DNA from: Burkholderia cepacia GG4
Lineage (GTDB): Bacteria > Pseudomonadota > Gammaproteobacteria > Burkholderiales > Burkholderiaceae
Direction: 5' to 3'
DNA length: 64,000 nt
NCBI RefSeq assembly: GCF_000292915.1
Contig: NC_018513.1
Coordinates: 1,488,001 to 1,552,000, forward strand
Part shown: piece after piece, positions 18,207 to 27,048 of the stretch
Position numbering within the stretch: the stretch's first letter is position 1
Layout of the letters: the number at the start of each line of letters is the position of its first letter
Notes under the pieces: model-generated
Database searches by the model: none
Seen by the model: only the letters and a program-made list of their open reading frames with translations
Told to the model about the DNA's origin: nothing
Position numbers and translations under genes: made by a program

Positions 18207-18283
18207 GGAGCGGTAGTTCAGTCGGTTAGAATACCGGCCTGTCACGCCGGGGGTCGCGGGTTCGAGTCCCGTCCGCTCCGCCA
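18207..18283 (+). tRNA. tRNA-Asp (GTC), copy 1
   Basis: A 77-nt cloverleaf with encoded CCA. The acceptor stem GGAGCGG pairs with CCGCTCC. The anticodon stem CCGGC/GCCGG carries loop CTGTCAC (anticodon GTC). It lies 83 bp after tRNA-Glu copy 1. Confidence 0.96.
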
Positions 18284-18288
18284 GAACG

Positions 18289-18321
18289 AAGCCCGTTCAA
18301 GACGTTTTTGAGCGGGCTTTT
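18289..18321 (+). terminator. Terminator-like hairpin after the first Glu-Asp unit
   Basis: A 12-bp stem (AAGCCCGTTCAA with TTGAGCGGGCTT, one G-T pair) ending in TTTT just after tRNA-Asp copy 1. It may partly end transcription before copies 2 and 3, or act as an RNA-processing signal. Confidence 0.6.
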
Positions 18322-18346
18322 GTATTAAAGATGTAGGCAGTACGTT

Positions 18347-18422
18347 GTCCCCTTCGTCTAGAGGCCTAGGACATCACCCTTTCACGGTGAGTACAGGGGT
18401 TCGAATCCCCTAGGGGACGCCA
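18347..18422 (+). tRNA. tRNA-Glu (TTC), copy 2
   Basis: Identical in sequence to tRNA-Glu copy 1 and placed 299 bp after it. The flanking spacer is also closely similar, showing duplication of the whole unit. Confidence 0.96.
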
Positions 18423-18504
18423 GATTCAGCGGCGTTTCGTAGTAGAAGTGTCGCAGCGCTTGCAGGACGTGAACGAGGTCCTGCAGGTGAGGGTGAAGAA
18501 AGCT

Positions 18505-18581
18505 GGAGCGGTAGTTCAGTTGGTTAGAATACCGGCCTGTCACGCCGGGGGTCGCGGGTTCGAGCCCCGTCCGCTCCGCCA
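18505..18581 (+). tRNA. tRNA-Asp (GTC), copy 2 (two-base variant)
   Basis: Differs from copies 1 and 3 at two loop bases: T for C in the D loop (CAGTTGG) and C for T in the T loop (TTCGAGC). Neither change breaks a stem, so it should be functional. Anticodon GTC. Confidence 0.95.
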
Positions 18582-18587
18582 GAACGA

Positions 18588-18618
18588 AGCCCGTTCAAAG
18601 GACGTTTTTGAACGGGCT
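18588..18618 (+). other. Decayed terminator hairpin after the second Glu-Asp unit
   Basis: The same hairpin as after unit 1 (12-bp stem AGCCCGTTCAAA/TTTGAACGGGCT), but the T-tract is replaced by GATGCATT. It probably no longer terminates efficiently, so unit 3 is read through. Confidence 0.5.
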
Positions 18619-18646
18619 GATGCATTAAAGATGTAAGCAGTACGTT

Positions 18647-18722
18647 GTCCCCTTCGTCTAGAGGCCTAGGACATCACCCTTTCACGGTGAGTACAGGGGT
18701 TCGAATCCCCTAGGGGACGCCA
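18647..18722 (+). tRNA. tRNA-Glu (TTC), copy 3
   Basis: Identical to copies 1 and 2 and placed 300 bp after copy 2. The spacer to the following tRNA-Asp has diverged more than in units 1 and 2. Confidence 0.96.
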
Positions 18723-18795
18723 GATTTCGGCGTCGTTCGAACAAACGATGCGCCGGCAGGAAGTAACCGACGCCTGCCAGGCAAGAAGCAAGACT

Positions 18796-18872
18796 GGAGC
18801 GGTAGTTCAGTCGGTTAGAATACCGGCCTGTCACGCCGGGGGTCGCGGGTTCGAGTCCCGTCCGCTCCGCCA
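18796..18872 (+). tRNA. tRNA-Asp (GTC), copy 3
   Basis: Identical to copy 1. Its 3' 21 bases plus the following terminator are repeated 183 bp downstream (see the 61-bp repeat). It is the last tRNA of the array. Confidence 0.96.
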
Positions 18873-18912
18873 AAAAATGAGAAAGCCCGCCTTGTGCGGG
18901 CTTTTTCATTTG
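18852..18912 (+). repeat. 61-bp direct repeat, copy A (tRNA-Asp 3' end plus terminator)
   Basis: Covers the last 21 bases of tRNA-Asp copy 3, the poly-A spacer and the complete terminator hairpin. It matches 19035-19095 at 60 of 61 bases. The single difference, at 18861, is in the tRNA acceptor stem. Confidence 0.95.
18881..18911 (+). terminator. Terminator of the tRNA array
   Basis: Stem AAAGCCCGC/GCGGGCTTT with loop CTTGT, followed by TTTT, nine bases after tRNA-Asp copy 3. Confidence 0.85.
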
Positions 18913-19034
18913 TATCGTTGATCGCGCCCGTTTGCGGGCGCGTGACTGCGGCGCGGAGGAAGCCGCCTGCGCGGCTTCCGGCGGGACTCGAAGGGCTGCG
19001 CGTGCACGCGCAGCCGCGGCCTGCAGGATGTAGG
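18913..19034. repeat. Palindrome-rich insert between the two tRNA-Asp 3' copies
   Basis: Four inverted repeats fill 122 bp. They are an 8-bp stem CGCGCCCG/CGGGCGCG (18923-18942), a 9-bp stem GGAAGCCGC/GCGGCTTCC (18958-18979), and a perfect 22-bp palindrome (18994-19015). An 11-bp arm (18980-18990) pairs with 19035-19045, the start of the second repeat copy. Some reading frames run through it, but they are low-complexity artefacts. It resembles a small non-coding palindromic element or a remnant of an integration event. Confidence 0.75.
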
Positions 19035-19095
19035 CGAGTCCCGCCCGCTCCGCCAAAAAATGAGAAAGCCCGCCTTGTGCGGGCTTTTTCATTTG
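19035..19095 (+). repeat. 61-bp direct repeat, copy B (partial tRNA-Asp 3' end plus terminator)
   Basis: A truncated tRNA-Asp 3' end (21 bases, one acceptor-stem change at 19044) with a second complete terminator hairpin. The tRNA fragment cannot fold into a tRNA. Sequence after it (a CTTGCGGGCGCGT stretch) also resembles sequence after copy A, so the duplication may extend further in diverged form. Confidence 0.9.
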
Positions 19096-19228
19096 CGTTT
19101 CCGGTTGTACCCGCTTGCGGGCGCGTCGCCGGTTCGTGCGGTGGCGGCCGCACTGCTACGAGAAATTCGCGATTGCATCCGCACGCGACTGCGCTATCGT
19201 GGCGGAATGCGTTCTTGACCCCTGCGCG

Positions 19229-19693
19229 ATGCTCGATCCGACCGACCTGCGATTGCTGTATCAGCTCCGGCCCGCGGAGCCTGGCGATTTCCCCTTTGCC
19301 GAGGCGCTCACGCACGGCAACATGGGCGGCTATTACAAGCGCCACGGGCTCGTCTGGCGTAGCGACCTGTTCTACGCGAGCTGGCGCGAATCCGAGAATT
19401 TCATCCTGGAAGCCGACGGCGAGCGTATCGGCGTGCTGCGCGTGACCGAGGAAGGCGATTCGCTGCACATCCGCGACGTGCAGATCGCGGCCGGTCATCG
19501 CGGGCAGGGCGCCGGCACCTACATGCTCGACATGTCGCACCGCTGGGCGCGTGCGCGCGGGCTGCATGAACTGCAGTTGCGCGTGTTCGTCGACAACCCG
19601 GCCGCGCGGCTCTACCTGCGCATGGGCTACCGCGTCACCGGGCCGAGGCTTGCGCAGCTCGGGTCGATCCGCCATATGGTGCGCCCGGTCTGA
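19229..19693 (+). CDS. GNAT family N-acetyltransferase
   Basis: A 154-residue acetyltransferase of the GNAT fold. The acetyl-CoA-binding motif A is visible as VQIAAGHRGQGAGTYML (about residues 87-103, with the R/Q-x-x-G-x-G/A signature RGQGAG). Motif B residues follow around ARLYLRMGYR (about 131-140). The substrate is not identifiable. It follows the tRNA array after about 130 bp and is convergent with the AraC-family gene. The start at 19229 is preferred over longer in-frame starts because those run into the repeat region. Confidence 0.82.
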   Translation: MLDPTDLRLLYQLRPAEPGDFPFAEALTHGNMGGYYKRHGLVWRSDLFYASWRESENFILEADGERIGVLRVTEEGDSLHIRDVQIAAGHRGQGAGTYMLDMSHRWARARGLHELQLRVFVDNPAARLYLRMGYRVTGPRLAQLGSIRHMVRPV

Positions 19694-19720
19694 GCGCGTG
19701 ACGGTTCGACGCGGCGACGG

Positions 19721-20587
19721 TCAGCGGGCCGTGCCGATCGCGTCGTCGTCCACCGCGATGCTGTCTTCCGCGCCACGATGTTCGTAACCGCGCAGCATGA
19801 ACGCGCGCGGGCTTTCGCCGAACGCGCGGCGGAACATCGCTGAAAACGCACTCTGGCTTTGGTAGCCGAGCTCGCGTGCGATATGCGACAGCGGGCGCCC
19901 CTGATTCAACAGCGGGATCGCGCGCGCGAGCAGCGCCTGCTGCCGCCACTGCGAAAAACTCACGCCGAGTTCCTGCTTGAAAAGCCGCGAGATCGTGCGC
20001 GTGCTCGCGCCGACCTCGCTCGCCCAGTGTTCGAGCGACTCCGCGTGCGCCGGTTGCGCGAGTACCGACTCGCACAGCGTGCGCAGCCGCTTCTCGTCGG
20101 GCATCGGCACCGCGAGCGGCAGCGGTTCGGCGTGGCTCAGCTCGTCGAGCACGAGCCCGCACAGCAGCCGCTCGCGCGCGTCGCTCAGGTCGCGCGCATC
20201 GAGCGCGACGATCAGTTCGCGCAGCAAGCCCGTCACCTCTACCACGCGGCACGCGTCGAGCCCGTCGGGCACGATCGACTCGTCGATATACAGCGTGCGC
20301 AAATACGCCTCCTCGACGATCACGACCTCGTGCGTGATGTGCGGCGGCACCCAGATCGCGCGGGACGGCGGCACCATCCACGTCGTCCCGGTCGTCGCGA
20401 CGCGCAGCACGCCGCGCGACGCATACGCGAGCTGCGCCCACGCGTGCGTGTGCAGCGGGATCCGGCGGCCGGCATCCACCTGCCGCGCCCGGACGCGCAT
20501 CGGGTGGGCGCGGGTCGGCGCGAACTCGGGCGGGATGTCGATGACGTCGTAGGGATTCGATGCGTCGGTTTGGGCAGGCGGATTCAT
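19721..20587 (-). CDS. AraC family transcriptional regulator with cupin sensor domain
   Basis: A 288-residue regulator. The N-terminal cupin-like domain (about 30-130) contains LHTHAWAQLAYASRGVL and PPSRAIWVPPHITHEV motifs. Two C-terminal helix-turn-helix units form the AraC DNA-binding domain (about 185-280, with ASTRTISRLFKQELGVSFSQW and LGYQSQSAFSAMFRRAFG). The start at 20587 leaves a typical cupin start. The ligand and target genes are unknown. A possible -10 (TACAAT, minus strand) lies at 20621-20626. It is flanked by 300 bp of non-coding sequence upstream. Confidence 0.93.
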   Translation of the reverse strand: MNPPAQTDASNPYDVIDIPPEFAPTRAHPMRVRARQVDAGRRIPLHTHAWAQLAYASRGVLRVATTGTTWMVPPSRAIWVPPHITHEVVIVEEAYLRTLYIDESIVPDGLDACRVVEVTGLLRELIVALDARDLSDARERLLCGLVLDELSHAEPLPLAVPMPDEKRLRTLCESVLAQPAHAESLEHWASEVGASTRTISRLFKQELGVSFSQWRQQALLARAIPLLNQGRPLSHIARELGYQSQSAFSAMFRRAFGESPRAFMLRGYEHRGAEDSIAVDDDAIGTAR

Positions 20588-20887
20588 GGACGATTCGGTC
20601 GGCGCGGCAGCGATGCCGTTATTGTAGAAGGCGCCGCGCAGGCGCATGCGGCGGTCTTTCGGCCGATAATGCGCCGGTCAAATGAACTTTGTATGGGGCC
20701 GCGCGCATTGCGGGCGGCGCGAGCCCGAGCCGGCGCGGCACCGGATGCCGAACCGAACCATCGGGCCGCCCGTGCGGTCTATCGATGCATGCGTGTCCGC
20801 GCAAGCGGCGCGCAGGCAACGCCGGTGCCCGCGGCAAGGCCGCGGCAGCCCGGCACGGCAATACCTGAAGCGAAGAGGAGAACCACG
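20588..20887. other. Divergent spacer between the AraC gene and the cyclotransferase-like gene
   Basis: A 300-bp spacer holding promoter elements for both flanking genes by inference: TACAAT on the minus strand (20621) and GATAAT on the plus strand (about 20665). A short reading frame at 20682 on the plus strand has poor codon use and no recognisable domain. No RNA gene or repeat is seen. Confidence 0.4.
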
Positions 20888-21484
20888 ATGCGCTATGTAT
20901 TCGTCTACGGCACGTTGAGAGAGGGAGAGGCCAACGACATCGGCCATGCGGCCGCGCGGCACGGCATCACCGCGCCGACGCTGCTCGGTGCGGCCGCGCT
21001 GCCGGGCGAACTGTACGATTTCGGTACGTATCCGGGCATGGTTGTCGGGGCGGCCGGCCAGTCGCTCGTGTGGGGCGACGTCTACGAGATCGACGAGCGG
21101 CTGATGCCCGTGCTCGACGAGATCGAGCGCGTTTATCCGGGCGTCGACACGCTGTTCCGCCAGGAACCGGTAACCGTCGAGCTCGGCGGCCGCGCGTACG
21201 CGTGCGTTTACTATCCGGTCGCCGCGCATGCGGCAGCCGACCGCCCGCGCATCGCGTCGGGCGACTGGGTTCAGCACCGCGCGAGCGGGAAGCCGCCTGA
21301 GCGGCCGGAACGCCGACCCGGCGAACCGCCACGCCGCAAAAGAAAAAGCGCCCCGAGGGGCGCTTGTTTCATGCCGTCGTGCAGTGCGACCGATGGCGGG
21401 CAGGACGGGGAAGACCGGGGCCTCCCGGCCTCGGCCATGGCCGTCAGATTTCCTCGTACAGCGGCAGCGTCAGGAATTCGGTGA
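20888..21484 (+). CDS. Gamma-glutamylcyclotransferase-like (AIG2/GGCT) protein with read-through C-terminus
   Basis: A 198-residue frame. Residues 1 to about 140 form a GGCT/AIG2-like domain, with the YGTLR substrate-loop motif near the N-terminus and a conserved acidic residue in LDEIERVYPGVD. Family members release 5-oxoproline from gamma-glutamyl peptides or amines. The start at 20888 has a GAGGAG ribosome site. The frame has no stop at the expected family length. It continues through the hairpin terminator at 21346 and 41 bp into the end of aceB on the opposite strand. The last 50 or so residues are basic, low-complexity and probably not functional. Confidence 0.82.
   Translation: MRYVFVYGTLREGEANDIGHAAARHGITAPTLLGAAALPGELYDFGTYPGMVVGAAGQSLVWGDVYEIDERLMPVLDEIERVYPGVDTLFRQEPVTVELGGRAYACVYYPVAAHAAADRPRIASGDWVQHRASGKPPERPERRPGEPPRRKRKSAPRGACFMPSCSATDGGQDGEDRGLPASAMAVRFPRTAAASGIR
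21346..21366 (-). terminator. aceB terminator
   Basis: A perfect stem AAGCGCCCC/GGGGCGCTT with loop GAG. On the minus strand it is followed by TTTTTCTTTT, so it ends aceB transcription about 80 bp after the stop codon. It lies inside the plus-strand frame of the cyclotransferase-like gene. Confidence 0.85.
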
Positions 21485-23036
21485 AGCCTTCCGACGTCGA
21501 CATCTGTTCGAAGATCGCCGCGGCACGCTCGTATGGCTGCGTGTCGCCGCCGACCGAGCGCTTCACGTTGTCGAGCTCGGCCTTCGTGTACTCCCGTACG
21601 AGTTCCGCGCTGACCTTGCGGCCGTCGTCGAGCACACCCTTCGGCGAACGGATCCATTGCCACACCTGCGAGCGGGAAATCTCGGCCGTGGCCGCGTCTT
21701 CCATCAGGTTGTGGATCGGCACGCAGCCGTTGCCGTCGAGCCAGGCGCCGAGATAGTGGATGCCGACGTTGATGTTGTTGCGCAGGCCGGCTTCGGTGAT
21801 CGGCGCTTCAGGCTGGAAGTCGAGCAGGTTCTTGCCTTCGATCTGCACGTCGTCGCGCTGCTTCGCGATCTGGTTCGGCTTGTCGCCGAGCACCTTGACG
21901 AATTCTTCCATCGCGATCGGCACGAGGCCCGGGTGCGCGACCCAGCCGCCGTCGTAGCCGTCGGTCGCGTCGCGCTGCTTGTCCGAGCGCACGCCGCCCA
22001 TCGCCTTGTCGTTCGCTTCCGGATCGTTCTTGATCGGGATCAGTGCGCTCATCCCGCCGATCGCCGGCGCGTTGCGCTTGTGGCAGGTCTTCAGCAGCAG
22101 CAGCGCGTACGCGCGCATGAACGGCACCGTCATCGTGATCTTCGAACGGTCGGCCAGGCAGAAGTCGCGGTCGTTCTTGAACTTCTTGATCGCCGAGAAG
22201 ATGTAGTCCCAGCGGCCGGCGTTCAGGCCCGAGCTGTGTTCGCGCAGTTCATACAGGATCTCGTCCATCTCGAACGCGGCAAGGATCGTTTCGATCAGCA
22301 CCGTCGCGCGGATCGTGCCGCGCGGCACGCCGACCGCTTCCTGGGCCGCGACGAAGATGTCGTTCCACAGGCGCGCCTCGAGATGGCTTTCCATCTTCGG
22401 CAGGTAGAAGTACGGGCCGGAGCCGCGCGCGATCAGTTCCTTCGCGTTGTGGAACAGGAACAGCGCGAAATCGAAGATGCCGCCGGACACGCGCTGGCCG
22501 TCGACCGTCACGTGCTTCTCGTCGAGGTGCCAGCCGCGCGGACGCACGATCAGCGTCGCGATCTTGTCGTTCAGCTGGTACGACTTGCCGTTCTGTTCGA
22601 GCGAGATCGTGCGGCGCACCGCGTCCTTCAGGTTGATCTGGCCGTCGATCTGGTTCGTCCAGCTCGGCGCGTTCGAATCCTCGAAGTCCGTCATGTACGA
22701 ATCGGCGCCCGAGTTCAGCGCGTTGATGATCATCTTGCGCTCGACGGGGCCGGTGATCTCGACACGGCGGCATTGCAGGTCGGCCGGCAGCGGCGCGACT
22801 TTCCAGTCGCCTTCGCGGATCGCCTGCGTGTCGGCCAGGAAATCGGGGCGTTCGCCGGCATCGAGGCGCTGGGTGCGCTCGACCCGGGCTTGCAGCAGCG
22901 CCTGGCGGCGCGGCTCGAACGTGCGGTGCAGCGCTGCGACGAGTGCGAGCGCTTCGGGCGTCAGGATCGCTTCGTAACCCGGCTTGATTTCGCCGGTGAT
23001 CGCCATGCCTTGCGGCAGCGTGATCGGGGTGCTCAT
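21444..23036 (-). CDS. aceB: Malate synthase A
   Basis: A 530-residue enzyme that condenses glyoxylate with acetyl-CoA to malate, the second step of the glyoxylate shunt, which allows growth on acetate and fatty acids. Recognisable signatures are the TDFEDSNAP loop, the catalytic Arg in IVRPRGWH and the GYDGGWVAHPGLVP region near the C-terminal third. Length matches the A-type (AceB) family. The start at 23036 is chosen because an AAGGAG site lies 9 nt upstream; an ATG 3 codons earlier is too close to it. The partner enzyme AceA is encoded 2.7 kb away on the same strand. Confidence 0.97.
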   Translation of the reverse strand: MSTPITLPQGMAITGEIKPGYEAILTPEALALVAALHRTFEPRRQALLQARVERTQRLDAGERPDFLADTQAIREGDWKVAPLPADLQCRRVEITGPVERKMIINALNSGADSYMTDFEDSNAPSWTNQIDGQINLKDAVRRTISLEQNGKSYQLNDKIATLIVRPRGWHLDEKHVTVDGQRVSGGIFDFALFLFHNAKELIARGSGPYFYLPKMESHLEARLWNDIFVAAQEAVGVPRGTIRATVLIETILAAFEMDEILYELREHSSGLNAGRWDYIFSAIKKFKNDRDFCLADRSKITMTVPFMRAYALLLLKTCHKRNAPAIGGMSALIPIKNDPEANDKAMGGVRSDKQRDATDGYDGGWVAHPGLVPIAMEEFVKVLGDKPNQIAKQRDDVQIEGKNLLDFQPEAPITEAGLRNNINVGIHYLGAWLDGNGCVPIHNLMEDAATAEISRSQVWQWIRSPKGVLDDGRKVSAELVREYTKAELDNVKRSVGGDTQPYERAAAIFEQMSTSEGFTEFLTLPLYEEI

Positions 23037-23103
23037 GAGTCTCATCTCCTTGGTCGGTCAGTTGCGGTTTCGGTGAAGGGGGAAGGCGGCAGCGCTGCGA
23101 ACG

Positions 23104-23865
23104 TCATGCACCCGGGCCGGGGCGCGCGCGGTTTGCGGGTCTGCCGGACGGAGCCGGGGTGGCGAGGAATGCGAGCAGGTCGGCCATGCCGGTGCCGGTG
23201 CCGTCGGGCGACACGCCGAGTTCCTCGGCGGGCGCGCCCGTGCGGTTGAGCCAGAACGTCGTGTAGCCGAACCACGCAGCGCCGGCGACGTCCCACGCGT
23301 TCGACGACACGAACACGATGTCGCGCGGGTTCGCGCCGAACGCGGCGGTGCCGAGCGCGTAGACGGCCGGACTCGGTTTGTACGCGCGCACGGTGTCGGC
23401 CGACAGCACGCGATCGAACAGACCGGTCATGCCTGCGCTCTTGATCGCGATGTCGAGCATCTGCGGGTTGCCGTTCGACAGGATCGCGAGCGGCGGGCGC
23501 GGTTCGAGCGCGCGCAACTTGCGCAGCGCGGGCACCGTGTCGGGGTACGTGGACAGGCACGCGTATTCGTCCATCAGCCGCTTTTCGGCCGCGCTGTTCA
23601 GGGCGAGGCCGAGCGAGCGCGCGGCGAACCGCAGCGCGTCGAGCGTGATGTCGCGGAACGGCCGATAGCGGGCGCCGGCCGGATCGGCGAGCGTGCGCAA
23701 CTGCGAGTATTCGATTTGCTTGCGTCGCCACAGCTGCGACAACCGTTCCCCGTGGCCGGGAAACATCTGCTCCGACGCGGCCACGACCGCATGCACGTCG
23801 AACAACGTGCCGAATGCGTCGAAGAGGATTGCGTCGGGAGAGGAGAGTGTCGTTGTGGCCGACAT
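23104..23865 (-). CDS. HAD superfamily hydrolase, haloacid dehalogenase type II-like
   Basis: A 253-residue HAD enzyme. Motif I is LFDAFGTLFDV with nucleophile Asp16, motif II is ILSNGNP (Ser/Asn), the catalytic Lys lies in YKPSPAVY, and the motif IV-like stretch is VSSNAWDVAGA. These fit L-2-haloacid dehalogenase type II proteins, which remove halide from 2-haloacids with inversion. Many relatives have unproven substrates. The C-terminal end (about 225-253) is Pro/Gly-rich and likely disordered. It lies 67 bp upstream of aceB on the same strand and may share a transcript with it. It is divergent from the LysR gene. Confidence 0.9.
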   Translation of the reverse strand: MSATTTLSSPDAILFDAFGTLFDVHAVVAASEQMFPGHGERLSQLWRRKQIEYSQLRTLADPAGARYRPFRDITLDALRFAARSLGLALNSAAEKRLMDEYACLSTYPDTVPALRKLRALEPRPPLAILSNGNPQMLDIAIKSAGMTGLFDRVLSADTVRAYKPSPAVYALGTAAFGANPRDIVFVSSNAWDVAGAAWFGYTTFWLNRTGAPAEELGVSPDGTGTGMADLLAFLATPAPSGRPANRARPGPGA

Positions 23866-23942
23866 AGCCTTGCGCTCCAGTTTCAGAGGTCGGTTCGATT
23901 CTATTCGTGATCGTATCTACTAAAAAAGACGCTAAACATCAC

Positions 23943-23971
23943 TTGATCTTTTACTTTCATATACCTAATCT
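23943..23971 (+). promoter_or_regulatory. Possible promoter of the LysR-family gene
   Basis: TTGATC at 23943 and TAATCT at 23966 with a 17-bp spacer, in an AT-rich divergent spacer, about 50 bp before the LysR start. The same spacer must also carry the promoter for the HAD gene. Confidence 0.4.
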
Positions 23972-24020
23972 TGAGCGGCTTCAGTCAATATGAGGGGCGG
24001 GAGCGCCGTCCTTTCGAGTC

Positions 24021-24926
24021 ATGGACCGGTTCAAACAGATCGAAACGTTCGCCGCGGTCGCGGCAAAGGGCAGCCTGTCGGCGGCTGCGCACGCGGAAGG
24101 CGTCGCGCCGGCGATCATCGGCCGCCGCCTCGACGCGCTCGAGGAGCGGCTCGGCGTCAAGCTGCTGGTGCGCACGACGCGCAAGCTCACACTGACCTTC
24201 GAGGGTTCGGCCTTTCTCGAGGATTGCCAGCGGATCATCAACGACATGCAGAACGCGGAGGCGAGCGTGTCCGCCGGCGGCGTGAAGGCGAGCGGCCATC
24301 TGCGCATTTCCGCGCCGGCCGGCTTCGGCCGGCGGCACGTCGCGCCGCTCGTGCCCGAATTCAGCGGCGTGCATCCGGACGTGTCGGTCACGCTCGACCT
24401 GTCCGACCGGATGGTCGACCTCGTCAATGAAGGGTTCGATTGCGCGGTGCGGCTCGGCGAGCTGCCGGACTCGTCGCTCGTGTCGCTGAAACTCGGCGAG
24501 AACCGTCGCGTATGCGTGGCGTCCCCCGCGTATCTCGCACGGCGCGGCACGCCTGCCACGCTCGCGGAACTCGCGCGCCACAACTGCCTCGCGCTTGCCG
24601 CCAACGCGAACCAGCAGCGCGGCTGGGCATTCCAGGAAGACGACAAGGTCGTGTCGATCCGCGTGAACGGCACGATGGAGTGCTCGGACGGCGCGGTGCT
24701 GCACGAGTGGTGCCTGGCCGGCCACGGCCTGGCGTGGCGATCGTGGTGGGAGGTCGGCGACGACATCGCGGCCGGCCGCCTCGTCAGCGTGCTCGATGCG
24801 TTCGCGGCGCCGCCGATCGGTATCCACGCGGTGTTTCCGCAACGCCGCCACCTGCCGCTGCGCGTGCGCCTGTTCCTCGATTACCTGAAACATACGTACG
24901 AACGGCCCGGATATTGGGGCGAGTAG
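24021..24926 (+). CDS. LysR family transcriptional regulator
   Basis: A 301-residue regulator. An N-terminal helix-turn-helix (about 1-60, with FAAVAAKGSLSAAAHAEGVAPAIIGRRLDALE) is followed by a type 2 periplasmic-binding effector domain (about 90-295). It is divergent from the HAD-aceB pair, with a 155-bp shared spacer. The classical LysR arrangement suggests it controls these genes and perhaps its own. aceA lies 0.8 kb further on, so a role in glyoxylate shunt control is possible but is inference only. No ligand can be read from sequence. Confidence 0.92.
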   Translation: MDRFKQIETFAAVAAKGSLSAAAHAEGVAPAIIGRRLDALEERLGVKLLVRTTRKLTLTFEGSAFLEDCQRIINDMQNAEASVSAGGVKASGHLRISAPAGFGRRHVAPLVPEFSGVHPDVSVTLDLSDRMVDLVNEGFDCAVRLGELPDSSLVSLKLGENRRVCVASPAYLARRGTPATLAELARHNCLALAANANQQRGWAFQEDDKVVSIRVNGTMECSDGAVLHEWCLAGHGLAWRSWWEVGDDIAAGRLVSVLDAFAAPPIGIHAVFPQRRHLPLRVRLFLDYLKHTYERPGYWGE

Positions 24927-25085
24927 GGCGTGCTGGCCCGCGCGTTTCCGATATGAGGACGAACCCGCTGCCGGCCCCGGTCGCGCGGTTTCGCGCACTA
25001 CAATCGAAACTGACATGGGCAACGGGTCGCGACGGGTTCGCACGGGTTCGCGGCGCGCACGGTGCGACTGACGCAGGAGGGCGCG

Positions 25086-25520
25086 ATGTTCCGGCACATC
25101 CTCGTTCCAACCGACGGTTCCGAACTGTCGCGGAAGGCGATCGACGGCGCGATCGACCTGGCGCGCGCGGTCGGCGCGCAGGTAACGGCCTATGCGTGCC
25201 TGCCGCAATATCCGTACTCGCCGTTTTCCGAAGTGATCATCGAGCCGCCCGCCGATTTCCGGGCGCGCAGCGAGCGCGAGGCGCGCGCGCACCTCGACGA
25301 GGTGCAGGCGGCCGCGAAGGAGGCCGGCGTCGTCTGCGACAGCTGGACCAGCGTGCATCCGTCGCCGTACCTCGGCATCATCGAGGCGGCCGAACGCGGC
25401 GGCTGCGACGTGATTTTCATGGCGTCCCACGGGCGCCGCGGGCTCGGCAGCCTGCTGATCGGCAGCGAAACGCAGCGCGTGCTGACCCATACGAAAATTC
25501 CGGTGATCGTCTATCGGTAA
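25086..25520 (+). CDS. UspA family universal stress protein
   Basis: A 144-residue single Usp domain. The start at 25086 has a GGAGG ribosome site 5-6 nt upstream. The N-terminal beta strand ILVPTDGSELS and the C-terminal ATP-binding-like motif are present (ASHG, then nine residues, then GS). The first Gly of the usual G-x2-G-x9-G(S/T) motif is Ala, which is seen in some members. The family binds nucleotides or responds to stress in the cytosol, usually with no known target. It lies between the LysR gene and aceA and is convergent with aceA. Confidence 0.92.
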   Translation: MFRHILVPTDGSELSRKAIDGAIDLARAVGAQVTAYACLPQYPYSPFSEVIIEPPADFRARSEREARAHLDEVQAAAKEAGVVCDSWTSVHPSPYLGIIEAAERGGCDVIFMASHGRRGLGSLLIGSETQRVLTHTKIPVIVYR

Positions 25521-25575
25521 ATGCGACGCCGCTGGTTGCCGCGCGGGCGGCGGCACGGCAGCCGCATGAATAAGG

Positions 25576-25599
25576 GCGCGCCGGACGAAGCCGGCGCGC
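25576..25599. other. Hairpin in the uspA-aceA convergent spacer
   Basis: A perfect 9-bp stem GCGCGCCGG/CCGGCGCGC with a 6-nt loop, without a T-tract. It sits 55 bp after the UspA stop. It could aid termination from either side, but is weak evidence. The rest of the 220-bp spacer shows nothing recognisable. Confidence 0.4.
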
Positions 25600-25740
25600 G
25601 TCGTTGCTGGCGGCCGCAGGCCGCGCGGCCGGTCGCGCGACGTTCGTCGCGCGCCTGCCGTCTCCTCCCTGATGGTTGTTCGGTGCTGCCGATGCCGCGC
25701 CGTCGCGTGACGGGTGGGCATCGGCTTGACGCCGGCCGCG

Positions 25741-27048
<1,308 letters not shown>

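Larger units (their letters stand above)
18048..18872 (+). repeat. Triplicated tRNA-Glu/tRNA-Asp tandem units of about 300 bp
   Basis: Three head-to-tail units start at 18048, 18347 and 18647 (periods 299 and 300 bp). The tRNA genes are identical or nearly so. Spacers of units 1 and 2 are clearly alike, while the Glu-Asp spacer of unit 3 is diverged. This points to successive duplication with selection or gene conversion on the tRNAs. Confidence 0.9.

Noticed and set aside
18048..18872. The tRNA triplication as an insertion sequence or integron
   Set aside because: No transposase, terminal inverted repeats or target duplications. Simple tandem duplication explains it.
18682..19092. Minus-strand frames across the tRNA-Asp repeats
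   Set aside because: They are translations of tRNA genes and terminator hairpins, and the repeated peptide is only the repeated DNA read backwards.
20682..20918. Plus-strand frame in the AraC-cyclotransferase spacer
   Set aside because: No ribosome site, poor codon pattern and no recognisable domain. It overlaps the real start of the next gene.
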